Of a stretch of DNA of 37,054 nucleotides, positions 15,527-23,682 are shown in pieces (within the stretch, counting starts at the first letter, position 1; every line of letters begins with the position of its first letter). Origin of the DNA: a virus; IMG/VR virus record IMGVR_UViG_3300049479_000172, positions 1 through 37,054 of that record, one strand, 5' to 3'. Both the position numbers and the translations under genes were made by a program. A model generated the notes under the pieces. It ran no database searches and was not told the DNA's origin. It saw only the letters and a program-made list of their open reading frames with translations.

Positions 15527-15867
15527 CACGGTACGACTGCGACGACTGCCCCACGGCGCGACGATCACAGCAGGGCTGCACCCGCGACGGGCCGACCCTC
15601 TTTTTTGCGGGCACGGAGTACGCCACACGGCGCTGTCCGCGCAGGCATGTACGGGACAATCCCGACGTGACCGCCGCGCTGACGCTGTGGCGCGCTTGCG
15701 ACGGCAAGCCTGGTGTGGAGGCCCTGCGGCAGTTGTCGACGCACACCGTCGACGCTTTGGCTGTCATCGACGCCGGCAGGGCTGCTAAGATGGAGTCGGA
15801 CGCGGCGCAGGACCGCGCCGAGCGACTGGCACACGACGCGGCGAGGCCGACGAAGGGCAGACGATGA
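15490..15867 (+). CDS. T extension of tail chaperone GT (125 codons by -1 frameshift)
   Basis: This frame has no suitable start with an SD but is open from before the slippery site to the TGA at 15865-15867. A -1 shift at GGGAAAA joins 205 residues of the G-like protein to 125 more, giving a GT fusion of about 330 residues. The extension reads SRALWAATAVDLTRYDCDDC and contains four cysteines (YDCDDC, QGCTRD, RRCPRRH) that could bind zinc, then a helical end (VEALRQLSTHTVDALAVIDA). In lambda the T part binds the tape measure protein. A GTG at 15667 could give a 66-residue product, but it would lose the Cys region. Confidence 0.72.
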   Translation, partial: SRALWAATAVDLTRYDCDDCPTARRSQQGCTRDGPTLFFAGTEYATRRCPRRHVRDNPDVTAALTLWRACDGKPGVEALRQLSTHTVDALAVIDAGRAAKMESDAAQDRAERLAHDAARPTKGRR

Positions 15868-17369
15868 CGCAGACCATCTCTTATGTCGTCGACGTCAAGG
15901 GCGCGCAGGCCGCTGCCGGGCAGGTCGAGAAGGTCGAGGCGGCGTTCCATAAGACCGAGGTCGCCGCGACGCAAGCCGGCCGTGCGATGGATGTCGCCGC
16001 CAAGCCGACGCGCAATCTCGGGCAGGCTGGGCTTGAAGCGTCGCGCGCGCTTGAAGACCTCCAGTACGGGATCGGCGGCATCGTCAACAACATCCCGTCG
16101 CTGGTGATGTCGCTTGGCGGTGGCGCTGGACTGACCGCTGCCATTTCCCTCGCTGCTGTCGGCGTGAACCAACTCTATAAGGAGTTCAGCGCCGTCCCCG
16201 ACGCCACAAAGACGGCAGTCGACACCGCAAAGAGTTACATCGACGACCTCCAGAAGGAGATCGCTGACCTCGGGCGGGATCTTCGTCTTGTGCAGATCGG
16301 CGCCACCGGCGTCGCCATGGAAGAGCAGCGCAAGCGCATTCAGGTCGCCATGGTGGAGGCCCGCGCCGTCATCGACGCAGTCGGTGGGCCGGAGCGCCTC
16401 GCACGGCTGCGGGAGCTGACTGGCGACCGCGCCGAAATGCTGCCGTCTCGCGGATTCGGGCCGCTGGCGTCGCGCAACTACGTCAGCCCGGAGGCGTTCA
16501 ACGCGGCGATCGAAGCACAGAAGAAACTCGACCTCGAGATCAAGAAGATGCAGCAGATCCAGCTTATCGAGCTGGAGAAGTCAGAGAAGGAAGCCGCCAC
16601 GACGCGCGGCGAGAAGGCCGGCCGCGCCTACATCGAAGGCGTCATCACGGCGATGGCCGACCCTCGCAGCGAAGCGATGGCGGGCATGTTCTCGCAGGCT
16701 GGCTTGCGCGGCACCGTCGCCGGCAACATCGCGGAAGCAGAGATGGAAGCCGAGATCACGGCGGCAGCCGAGCGCAAAAGCCTGCAACTGCGCAGCCTCG
16801 AAACGGACCAGATGATCCAGCGTCTTCGCACTGAGGTCGCCGAGGAGGAGTCCAAAAAGCGCGAGGCCATCGCCAAGCATGAGGGCGAGACGTTGTCGCG
16901 CGCCATCTCGACGACGGCCACCACCGTGGTTGACGGCCTCGTCGGCATCGCTGCCGGGCAAGAGGGTGCCGTCGAGGCCATGATTACGTCGCTGTCCCGG
17001 CAGGCTGGCGGGTTCATCACACTGGAAGGCGGTAAGGCGCTGTCTGCCGGCATCGCCGGGGCGAGCCTCGGCAACCCGATGGCACCCGGCCAGATCGCCA
17101 CCGGCATCGGGTTGATTGCCGCTGGCGCTGCCGTCGCCGCTGGTGGCCCTGCGGCTGTCTCTGCACTCATGGGCAAGGGTCAGACCGGCTCCACCTCCCC
17201 ATCCGGCGCCATGCGCGACCCTGGCGCCTCCCCGCGCACGTCCGGCGGCGGCACCGGTGGCCCCCTTGTGCTGAACGTGACATACGGTGTCGCGGGTCCG
17301 CTGCCAGAGGACACGGCGCGGGCCATCCACCGCGAGCTTCGCAGCGGGGACCGGAGGTCGGGACGATGA
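15864..17369 (+). CDS. Tape measure protein (501 aa)
   Basis: MTQTISYVVDVKGAQAAAGQ begins a long helical protein rich in Ala, Glu, Lys and Gln, with two hydrophobic patches (NIPSLVMSLGGGAGLTAAIS near residue 80 and GQIATGIGLIAAGAAVAAGG near 420) and a central coiled coil (about 250-360). The family threads the tail tube and sets its length; at roughly 0.15 nm per residue, 501 residues would give a tail of about 75 nm, which is short for a siphovirus. It overlaps the GT frame by 4 bases (ATGA), matching the usual order G-GT-tape measure. Confidence 0.82.
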   Translation: MTQTISYVVDVKGAQAAAGQVEKVEAAFHKTEVAATQAGRAMDVAAKPTRNLGQAGLEASRALEDLQYGIGGIVNNIPSLVMSLGGGAGLTAAISLAAVGVNQLYKEFSAVPDATKTAVDTAKSYIDDLQKEIADLGRDLRLVQIGATGVAMEEQRKRIQVAMVEARAVIDAVGGPERLARLRELTGDRAEMLPSRGFGPLASRNYVSPEAFNAAIEAQKKLDLEIKKMQQIQLIELEKSEKEAATTRGEKAGRAYIEGVITAMADPRSEAMAGMFSQAGLRGTVAGNIAEAEMEAEITAAAERKSLQLRSLETDQMIQRLRTEVAEEESKKREAIAKHEGETLSRAISTTATTVVDGLVGIAAGQEGAVEAMITSLSRQAGGFITLEGGKALSAGIAGASLGNPMAPGQIATGIGLIAAGAAVAAGGPAAVSALMGKGQTGSTSPSGAMRDPGASPRTSGGGTGGPLVLNVTYGVAGPLPEDTARAIHRELRSGDRRSGR

Positions 17370-18172
17370 GCTACCCCTGTTTGCGCGGCGCCATCGTTCT
17401 GACGTCCAGCAACAACCGCCTGCGGTTCAAGGAGGGCGCTGGCGCAGTCGGCAACGTCGACCTTGCGGCGGGCACCTACTACTTGCGCACCGACGGGACC
17501 GCGAGCCTGTCAGCCGAGATCCAGAGCAAGCTGAATGCGTTTGGCGCTGGAGGTAACACCTACACCGTCGAAGTTACCGGCGACATCGACCCGGCAAACC
17601 CCGGCGTGACCGTCACGATCACCCGCGCGACAGGCACCGACACGTTCCAGCTTGTGGTCGACGGGTCCGAGACGTTCGACATGGACTTGATCGGATTCCC
17701 ATCGTCGACGGCGAACGATGGCAACCCCAAGACGTCCAGCGTCTCGGCTGCCGGCGCGTGGGTGGGCAACGACATCCTGCGGGAGCGTGAGCCGTTCGGC
17801 GACCGCGTCGCCGAGGTGGCCCGGCGTGGCAACGGCAGCGTCGTCGGCGTGTCGATGTCGGCGCACATGGTGTCGTGGGCGCTCGGGTTCGCTTTCGTGA
17901 ACGAGGCCCGCATGCTTCTGCGGGCCAACCCCAACGACGTCGACGCCACACTTGAGGCGTTCGTGCGACGCTTCGGCGCTGGTGCTGCTTTCGAGGCTGA
18001 GGAGATCGCGCTGACGTCGGGGACGACGTTCGACACCGGCGACGGCACAAATGCGTTTGCCGTGCTGCACTGGTCGTCGGAGTCGGTGCAGTCATTCCGC
18101 CCTCGCCGCATCGGTCCGGGCGTGCCGCTCTATGACCTCGACATGGTGGCCCATGAGCAGGTGACGACGTGA
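17366..18172 (+). CDS. Distal tail (Dit-like) protein (268 aa)
   Basis: It directly follows the tape measure gene and precedes the large hub gene, where siphoviruses encode the distal tail protein. The N-terminal half is beta-rich (NRLRFKEGAGAVGNVDLAAG, NTYTVEVTGDIDPANPG, then TVTITRATGTDTFQLVVDG). The C-terminal half holds mixed segments (SWALGFAFVNEARMLLRANP, then a beta end). ATG overlaps the previous stop, and its own stop overlaps the next start. The role is inferred from position. Confidence 0.5.
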   Translation: MSYPCLRGAIVLTSSNNRLRFKEGAGAVGNVDLAAGTYYLRTDGTASLSAEIQSKLNAFGAGGNTYTVEVTGDIDPANPGVTVTITRATGTDTFQLVVDGSETFDMDLIGFPSSTANDGNPKTSSVSAAGAWVGNDILREREPFGDRVAEVARRGNGSVVGVSMSAHMVSWALGFAFVNEARMLLRANPNDVDATLEAFVRRFGAGAAFEAEEIALTSGTTFDTGDGTNAFAVLHWSSESVQSFRPRRIGPGVPLYDLDMVAHEQVTT

Positions 18173-20406
18173 CCTACTACGGGCGTGCGGCAAGCGAACA
18201 CGTCGACCTCCACCTCGCGCTGCGCGTCGAGGGCATCCCCTATGCGTTCGTCACGCGCACGATCCCAGGCTCTCCGTCGGCGCTGTCGGGCTACACGCAA
18301 GTGGTGTGCATGACCGGCGTGACCGAGGGAGAGGCCGTGCTGGACCTCGTCGAACGGCGCGAGATGGCTGCCACCCTTGACGTCGAGATGCTGGACACCG
18401 ATGCCGACTTGTTCCGCACGCTCTTTGCGTCGGCATCGAGGCCTGTGACGTGGATTCAAACGGCATTTACATCCGGCGACACCGACCTTGAGGTGACGGA
18501 CGCGGCTGCGGTCTCCAGCGGCGACGTTGTCTACATCGGCGACGAGACGATCGTGGTCGGCACCGTGAGCGGCGCCAACGACTGGCTCGGCTGCACGCGC
18601 GGTGCGTTCGGCTCGACGGCTCGTGCGCTCTTTGGTGACACCTCGACTGGTGACAACGCCTACACCACACCGCCACATTGGCGAGGCCGGCGCGCACGAC
18701 TGTACGGCTACGCCCCCGACGGCGCGGGCACCTACACGGAGACGCTGCTGGGCGTCTACCTCGTCGACGAGTCGCCGCGTCACACCGGCGGCAAGGCGTG
18801 GTCCCTGCGGCTGGCTGGCATCGTCCAGGAATACTGGGAGCGCGTCTGCGGGCTCGGCATCGAGGCCGCAACGTTCACCGGCACCGGTACATGGGATTTC
18901 ACCGGCGCGTCTCCCGTCATCGAGCACCCCGTCACCGACGCCAGCAAGTTCAGGCTTTCGCAAACGGTGGACTCCTACGTCATCGCGCAAACGGAGTTCG
19001 GCAGCGGCATCCACAAACTGACCGCCATCGACCTCGCTGGGAGCATCACGCTTGCCTATGAGCCCAGCTTCCAGACGACGCGGGCGATGCAGGCCACGTC
19101 GTCGGTCGGCGACGTGCGCCAGATTGCGGTCGTGCAGTTGCCCGGCGCTGCCAGCATCCTGTCCGTGCTGCTGTCCGACGAGGGGCAGGCGCTGTCCGGC
19201 GGCGACTACCTGCCGGGCCGACCGCCGTCGGAGTCGTCCGACCTCGGCTGGCGCTTCGGTGCTGCGTTCGCGTCGTCGGAGGTGGACTCCACGGCGTTCG
19301 ATGCGATCACGGCTGTCCCGCCGATGACCATGATCATCGACGGCGAACGCAAGGTGACGGACATCCTGAGGGAGTGGTGCTTTCTCACCGGGACCGCTGT
19401 CGTCACGACGGTGGACGGCAAGATCAAGCCCGTGCCCATCGGCGCGACGCGGTCGACCAACGCCACGAACATCGGCGCGGCGGACATCATTCCCGAGGGT
19501 CCGATCGAGGTCATCCACGACGAGGGGACGGTGTTCCCGATCCTCAAGGCGCAGGCCGGCTACAGCCCGATCACGGGTGAGTTTCACGATGAGGTCAACC
19601 TCGTCGACGCCGACCTCGCCAAGAGGTACCGCCGTGCGCCGCAGGTTTTCGACATCGAGTTGCGCAGCATCGACGTGTGGGAGCCGCCGAACAGCGGACC
19701 CGCGCGGCAGTCGTCGGGCTGGCGTCACCCGACACGCCAGCGGGCATCGGCCATCATCACCATGCTGGCGGACCTCATGCGCAGTGCTGGCGGTGCGCGG
19801 CGTCTTGTGCGCCTGTCGCTGTCGCATGAGCACCTGAGCCTCCGTCTCGGTGACGTCGTCACGCTTGGCACGGACTTGCCGGAGGCGTTCGACGAGTTGC
19901 CCGACATGCGCGGGTCCACGTTGCGCGGCGCTACCTGTCGCGTCGTGGCTCGTCGCCCGCGCTACGATCAGGCGCGCGTCGACGTGCAGCTTGAAGTCAT
20001 GGACCGCCTGCTCCACGTCTGTCCTGCGGCGGTCATCACGTCGGCGGCTGGCGCGGTGCTCACCATCGACACCACAACGCCGGAGGTGCCTGCCAGTGGC
20101 TTCCCATCGAACGGCTTCTACGTCGGCGCAGCGGTGAAGGTCTTTGACCGCTCCAGCCTGTCTGGCGTCGCCGTGGTTGACTCTCTGACAGTGACAGCCA
20201 TCCCGGCGACGAATCAAATCACGCTGTCAGGTGCGCCGTCATTTGCGGTGCAGTCTGGTGTCGACTATGTCGTGCTCGATCCTGAGAACAGCGCTGACGG
20301 CACGAACGGCGACGGCTACCAACTGATCGAGATGGCGAAGCTCGCCGACGTCGACGGGACCGCCGGTGTCAACGCCAGCACCGACAACGAACCGAGGTGG
20401 CGCTGA
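18169..20406 (+). CDS. Tail hub / tail-associated protein (745 aa)
   Basis: A large, beta-rich protein that starts with GTG 18169 inside the previous stop. The first 200 residues (VTEGEAVLDLVERREMAATL, then LEVTDAAAVSSGDVVYIGDE) resemble hub-domain barrels, and the middle (ITAVPPMTMIIDGERKVTDI, FLTGTAVVTTVDGKIKPVPI) has the alternating pattern of baseplate hub proteins. No hydrolase motif is obvious. It would cap the tail tip below the distal tail ring and touch the cell first. The name rests on size, order and pattern. Confidence 0.55.
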   Translation: MTYYGRAASEHVDLHLALRVEGIPYAFVTRTIPGSPSALSGYTQVVCMTGVTEGEAVLDLVERREMAATLDVEMLDTDADLFRTLFASASRPVTWIQTAFTSGDTDLEVTDAAAVSSGDVVYIGDETIVVGTVSGANDWLGCTRGAFGSTARALFGDTSTGDNAYTTPPHWRGRRARLYGYAPDGAGTYTETLLGVYLVDESPRHTGGKAWSLRLAGIVQEYWERVCGLGIEAATFTGTGTWDFTGASPVIEHPVTDASKFRLSQTVDSYVIAQTEFGSGIHKLTAIDLAGSITLAYEPSFQTTRAMQATSSVGDVRQIAVVQLPGAASILSVLLSDEGQALSGGDYLPGRPPSESSDLGWRFGAAFASSEVDSTAFDAITAVPPMTMIIDGERKVTDILREWCFLTGTAVVTTVDGKIKPVPIGATRSTNATNIGAADIIPEGPIEVIHDEGTVFPILKAQAGYSPITGEFHDEVNLVDADLAKRYRRAPQVFDIELRSIDVWEPPNSGPARQSSGWRHPTRQRASAIITMLADLMRSAGGARRLVRLSLSHEHLSLRLGDVVTLGTDLPEAFDELPDMRGSTLRGATCRVVARRPRYDQARVDVQLEVMDRLLHVCPAAVITSAAGAVLTIDTTTPEVPASGFPSNGFYVGAAVKVFDRSSLSGVAVVDSLTVTAIPATNQITLSGAPSFAVQSGVDYVVLDPENSADGTNGDGYQLIEMAKLADVDGTAGVNASTDNEPRWR

Positions 20407-21755
20407 TGGCCCGCATCAAAAACGCGACGTTTCAGGGTGCCGTGCCTCGCTCCGTCGTGGCCGACGCCAGCATCCGACAGGACTGGCTCGCCAACGTGGC
20501 CGGCGACGTGGCGCTGGTTTCCGACAAGGCCACCGGCGAGAACGGCCAGACGCCGAGCACACACACCGGCAACGGCGATGGGTGTCCGCTGCGGCTGCCC
20601 CTCGCGGCGCAGCATCTCGACAGGTCGCTGATCATCTACGGGACAACCATCGCCGAGGACGACTTCTACGTCCTCGCGGTGCCGGTCTTCGTGCCGGCTG
20701 GCGAGGCAGACATCTACCGCCTTGACGTCGATATGCGCGCACTGGCTGGCGCTGTCGTGACCCTCGAGGTGCTAGACAGCACCGGCGCCAACGTGTGGGG
20801 GCCATACCCTGGGACGGCGCGCGGCACCGACGATGACCTGCCCGGTGCATCCAACGTGTCGCAGGCGCAGCGTTGGCGCTGGGACTTTGAGGTGGCTGCG
20901 GCGGGCGTCTTCTATCTGCTCGTCAAGCGGCCTTGCTACTTCATCGACGCCGACCCGGACGCGCGCATCGTCTCCTGGACGCTCGACCATGTGCGGGCGA
21001 CTGCCGGCGAGGCCAACGGCCTCACGGCTGGCGACGGCGGCACGGCGGTGAGCGACCCCTACGACGCGCATGCGACGTTCACGCCGTCGACGGACCATGA
21101 CACCTACGACGAGGAAGTGGCGACCGACGGGCCGCTGTCGGCGTATGTGCTGACGCGCATCAACCGCCAAATCAACACGCTGTGGGAATACATCACCGGC
21201 GCGCTCATCCCCGGCAACAGCACCTATCAGTGCTCCACGACGTGGGACAACAACCGCTCGTCGTTCACGGCCGAGGGGTTGCTGGACTTCCCGTTGCAGG
21301 TGGTGGCGCTTGGCGCTTGCCACGGCGACACCGGCAAGCCCGCCGTCGGCGATTACACCGACGCCACGCCGTCCGATGGCCTGATCGGATGGACGACGCA
21401 TCCGCTGTCGGAGTCGGCAACGAACGACAACGTGTCGTCGCTGGTGATGACGCTGCCGTCGTTCCGCACGTCGACGAGTGACCTCAAGTGCCTCGTCTTC
21501 GTGCATGCGCCAAACGGTGCAGCGTCGGCAGCCGACTGGCGCTTCCGGGTCAACAACGGCACCACTGGCACCTCGTCGTCAGCGGTGGCGCTTGTGCAGG
21601 TGGGAACGAGCAACTTCCTCGTCGCCACGATCACCGGCATCCCGTTTAGCGCGTCCGCCGACAACCTGCTGAACATCCAGATCGCACACAACGCGGCGGG
21701 CGCTGGCGTCGACCAGCTCGACATCCTCGGCGCGTGTCTCTACTTCGATCCGTGA
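20406..21755 (+). CDS. Tail tip / fibre-region protein (449 aa)
   Basis: ATG 20406 overlaps the preceding stop (TGATG), and GAGG lies 8 bases upstream, so it is preferred over an in-frame GTG three codons earlier. The protein begins MARIKNATFQGAVPRSVVAD. It contains a beta-sandwich-like part (about 70-200: SLIIYGTTIAEDDFYVLAVP, VVTLEVLDSTGANVWGPYPG), a linker with the helix ILTRINRQINTLWEYITGAL-like, and a C-terminal beta domain. It looks like a tail-tip surface protein. I do not recognise a named family. Confidence 0.5.
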   Translation: MARIKNATFQGAVPRSVVADASIRQDWLANVAGDVALVSDKATGENGQTPSTHTGNGDGCPLRLPLAAQHLDRSLIIYGTTIAEDDFYVLAVPVFVPAGEADIYRLDVDMRALAGAVVTLEVLDSTGANVWGPYPGTARGTDDDLPGASNVSQAQRWRWDFEVAAAGVFYLLVKRPCYFIDADPDARIVSWTLDHVRATAGEANGLTAGDGGTAVSDPYDAHATFTPSTDHDTYDEEVATDGPLSAYVLTRINRQINTLWEYITGALIPGNSTYQCSTTWDNNRSSFTAEGLLDFPLQVVALGACHGDTGKPAVGDYTDATPSDGLIGWTTHPLSESATNDNVSSLVMTLPSFRTSTSDLKCLVFVHAPNGAASAADWRFRVNNGTTGTSSSAVALVQVGTSNFLVATITGIPFSASADNLLNIQIAHNAAGAGVDQLDILGACLYFDP

Positions 21756-21761
21756 GGCCCT

Positions 21762-22433
21762 ATGTCCATCACCCGCGTCGTCTCCCATGAGCCGCTGACC
21801 GACGCCGAGTGTCGGAGCCTTGCACCTGCGCGCGCCAAGCGGCTCGCCTACAGCCTGTCGGGCCGGGCGCGGTACCTCCTCGAGATGTTGACCGGCGAGC
21901 CCGCTGTCGACGATGGTGGTGCCACCCCTCTCAATCCGCAGGGGCGCATGGGTATCGACCGCAGCGGCCCACCGTGGGGGGATGCGCACCTGCACCCGAT
22001 GTGGTCTTTCGCGGCGACGTTGTCTCAGATCGGCAATGTCTATCCAAACGTCGGCAACGCCCATCAAGCCGCAATCGAGATGAGCGGCGGGCAAGGCACA
22101 TTCAAGCGCATCACGGCGCGCTTTTGGGTGCGGCCCCACTACGGTGCGCCGGGCATGCCGTACACGCGCGCCTACCTGCGGGCGCGGGCGACGCGCATCG
22201 GTGGTGCCGGCACGGCGACGGCCACGATCCGGGTCTACGGCGCCGAGGGCGACAGCGGGCCGTCCACATCGGCCACGGTGTCGACGACGACATCGGCGGA
22301 CTTCGGCACCGGCGCATGGTGCCCCGTCTCGCCCGGCTGGAACGAGCGAATCATCGAGATTGAGCAGACGTCGACGGTGGGCTGCTACGTTGGCCCCATC
22401 TCGCTCAACCAGGTGGTGCGCAGGAGTCATTGA
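21762..22433 (+). CDS. Virion-associated hypothetical protein (223 aa)
   Basis: MSITRVVSHEPLTDAECRSL is followed by a short helix, then a Gly/Thr/Ser-rich beta domain (GTFKRITARFWVRPHYGAPG, GGAGTATATIRVYGAEGDSG, NERIIEIEQTSTVGCYVGPI). It probably belongs to the tail tip or fibres, as the last gene before the head genes. Its stop overlaps the next ATG. No family is recognised. Confidence 0.5.
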   Translation: MSITRVVSHEPLTDAECRSLAPARAKRLAYSLSGRARYLLEMLTGEPAVDDGGATPLNPQGRMGIDRSGPPWGDAHLHPMWSFAATLSQIGNVYPNVGNAHQAAIEMSGGQGTFKRITARFWVRPHYGAPGMPYTRAYLRARATRIGGAGTATATIRVYGAEGDSGPSTSATVSTTTSADFGTGAWCPVSPGWNERIIEIEQTSTVGCYVGPISLNQVVRRSH

Positions 22434-22921
22434 TGGGAGTCACGACGAAGCGCACCGGAACCCCGGCCAAGTTCGACGGCGCCAAGGCTGGCAAGTTGAT
22501 TGCCGGCTATGTCCCCGGCGCCATCCTCCGGCGGACGGATCAGGGGCTGGACGCCAAGGGCGACCCATTCGCGCCATACCGGCCCTCCTACCGCGACACC
22601 CTCGCCGCCATGGGTGAGGACGGGAAGGTCGACCTGCGGCTGACTGGCGGGCTCATGAACAGCGTCAAGGCCCGCAGCATCGAGACGACCGCCGATGGCG
22701 TGCGGGTCACGATTGCGCCGGACACCGGCACGTCGCCGCAGGTCTACGCCAGCGACGGCAAGGCCAAGCGCAGCGGGCGCCGTGGCCCACCCCACAACGT
22801 CCTCGGCTACTGGCTCCACCACGGCACGCCGACGATGCAGGCCCGCCCGTTCATGGGCCTCACACCAGAGCAGGAGCGGGAACTTTTGGCCCTGCTGACC
22901 CGGGCGCGCGTTTTCGGGTGA
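22433..22921 (+). CDS. Virion morphogenesis / tail completion protein (Mu gpG or HK97 gp10-like)
   Basis: The sequence GDPFAPYRPSYRDTLAAMG, then DLRLTGGLMNSV and the C-terminal PTMQARPFMGLTPEQEREL, are typical of the gpG/gp10-like head-tail joining family: a 'G.pf.pys..Y' segment, an 'L..tG.L..s' strand and an 'ar.f.gls..d...l' end. The protein has 162 residues, with ATG 22433 after AGGAG. In most phages it stands among the connector genes; here it comes after the tail-tip genes and before the scaffold. Its stop is immediately followed by the second palindrome. Confidence 0.7.
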   Translation: MGVTTKRTGTPAKFDGAKAGKLIAGYVPGAILRRTDQGLDAKGDPFAPYRPSYRDTLAAMGEDGKVDLRLTGGLMNSVKARSIETTADGVRVTIAPDTGTSPQVYASDGKAKRSGRRGPPHNVLGYWLHHGTPTMQARPFMGLTPEQERELLALLTRARVFG

Positions 22922-22937
22922 CTGCACTATGATGCAG
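22922..22937. promoter_or_regulatory. Palindromic operator-like site, copy 2
   Basis: CTGCACTATGATGCAG follows the stop codon of the gpG-like gene, in the same context (TGA-CTGCA) as the copy at 8897. It contains a -10-like TATGAT but no matching -35. Confidence 0.55.
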
Positions 22938-22945
22938 TCCACCGC

Positions 22946-22975
22946 TTGCGCGGTTGCACTCTAGTGCAGTAGACT
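22946..22975 (+). promoter_or_regulatory. Promoter overlapping the third palindrome, before scaffold and capsid genes
   Basis: TTGCGC (22946-22951), an 18-base spacer and TAGACT (22970-22975). The palindrome TTGCACTCTAGTGCAG (22954-22969) fills the spacer, so a bound protein would block or activate the polymerase. Predicted initiation falls on the ATG at 22982. Confidence 0.55.
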
Positions 22976-22981
22976 GCCGGC

Positions 22982-23653
22982 ATGACCACTAATCCGGCCC
23001 CCGCCGCGCCTCCGGAAGCGTCCGCCGACGCCTCCGCGCCCTCGTCGTCTCCTGCCACCTCCACCGACGTCGTCGACGTCGAGTCGCTCAAGGCCAAGGC
23101 TGCCGAGTATGACGCCCTTAAGGCGAAGATCGACGACCAGAAGAAGGCCGAGCGGGAGGAGCGCAAGCGCCTCCAGGCTGAAGCGGAGAAGGCCGGCGAG
23201 GTGAGCAAGGCCTACGAGGCTGCCAAAGCCCGTCTGGCGGAACTCGAGGGGCTGGAACCGCTGGCGCAGAAGTGGCGCGCCTACGAAGCCGAGGAAGCCA
23301 AGCGCCTCGACGCCGAGGCCGCTGCCATGCCCGACGCCGTGCGTGACCTCTACGCGACTGCCGTCGACATCGACGCCAAGCGCAAGGTGCTTGCGGCTTT
23401 CCGTGCTGCCTCTCCTGCGTCTGCCCCGGCCAAGGGTGCCGCGCCTGCCATGGGTGCGCCGCCTGCCGTCAGCGGTGCCGACTTCGAGGCCGCCTTGCAG
23501 GACAAGAGCGGCAAGAAGGCAGCCGAGATGAAGGCGCGCGATCCGCAGGGCTTTGCCGCGTGGATGCGGGACAAGATTTCTGGCGGCAAGCCCGCCTCCT
23601 CCTCCCTCGGGTTCGGACGATTCTCGTCGTCACCCAAGGCGCCCAACGCATGA
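22982..23653 (+). CDS. Scaffold protein (223 aa)
   Basis: An unstructured Pro/Ala/Ser-rich N-terminus (about 1-30) is followed by a long charged coiled coil (about 35-100: SLKAKAAEYDALKAKIDDQK and on), a second helix and a basic C-terminus. This composition and its place just before the major capsid gene are typical of phage scaffolds, which direct shell assembly and leave before or during packaging. There is no SD before ATG 22982, and the promoter -10 ends 7 bases upstream, so the transcript may begin at the start codon. No protease gene is seen nearby. Confidence 0.72.
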   Translation: MTTNPAPAAPPEASADASAPSSSPATSTDVVDVESLKAKAAEYDALKAKIDDQKKAEREERKRLQAEAEKAGEVSKAYEAAKARLAELEGLEPLAQKWRAYEAEEAKRLDAEAAAMPDAVRDLYATAVDIDAKRKVLAAFRAASPASAPAKGAAPAMGAPPAVSGADFEAALQDKSGKKAAEMKARDPQGFAAWMRDKISGGKPASSSLGFGRFSSSPKAPNA

Positions 23654-23682
23654 TGCGGCCACAGCGCCGCTAGGAGCCCATC

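Noticed and set aside
15667-15867. Independent 66-residue gene starting at GTG 15667
   Set aside because: The same frame is open upstream to the slippery heptamer with four ordered cysteines, so the frameshift product explains it better.
18130-20217. Minus-strand open frame of 695 codons
   Set aside because: It lies opposite the hub gene, has an Arg/Asp/His/Val-rich composition produced by GC-rich codons read backwards, and shows no motif or SD.
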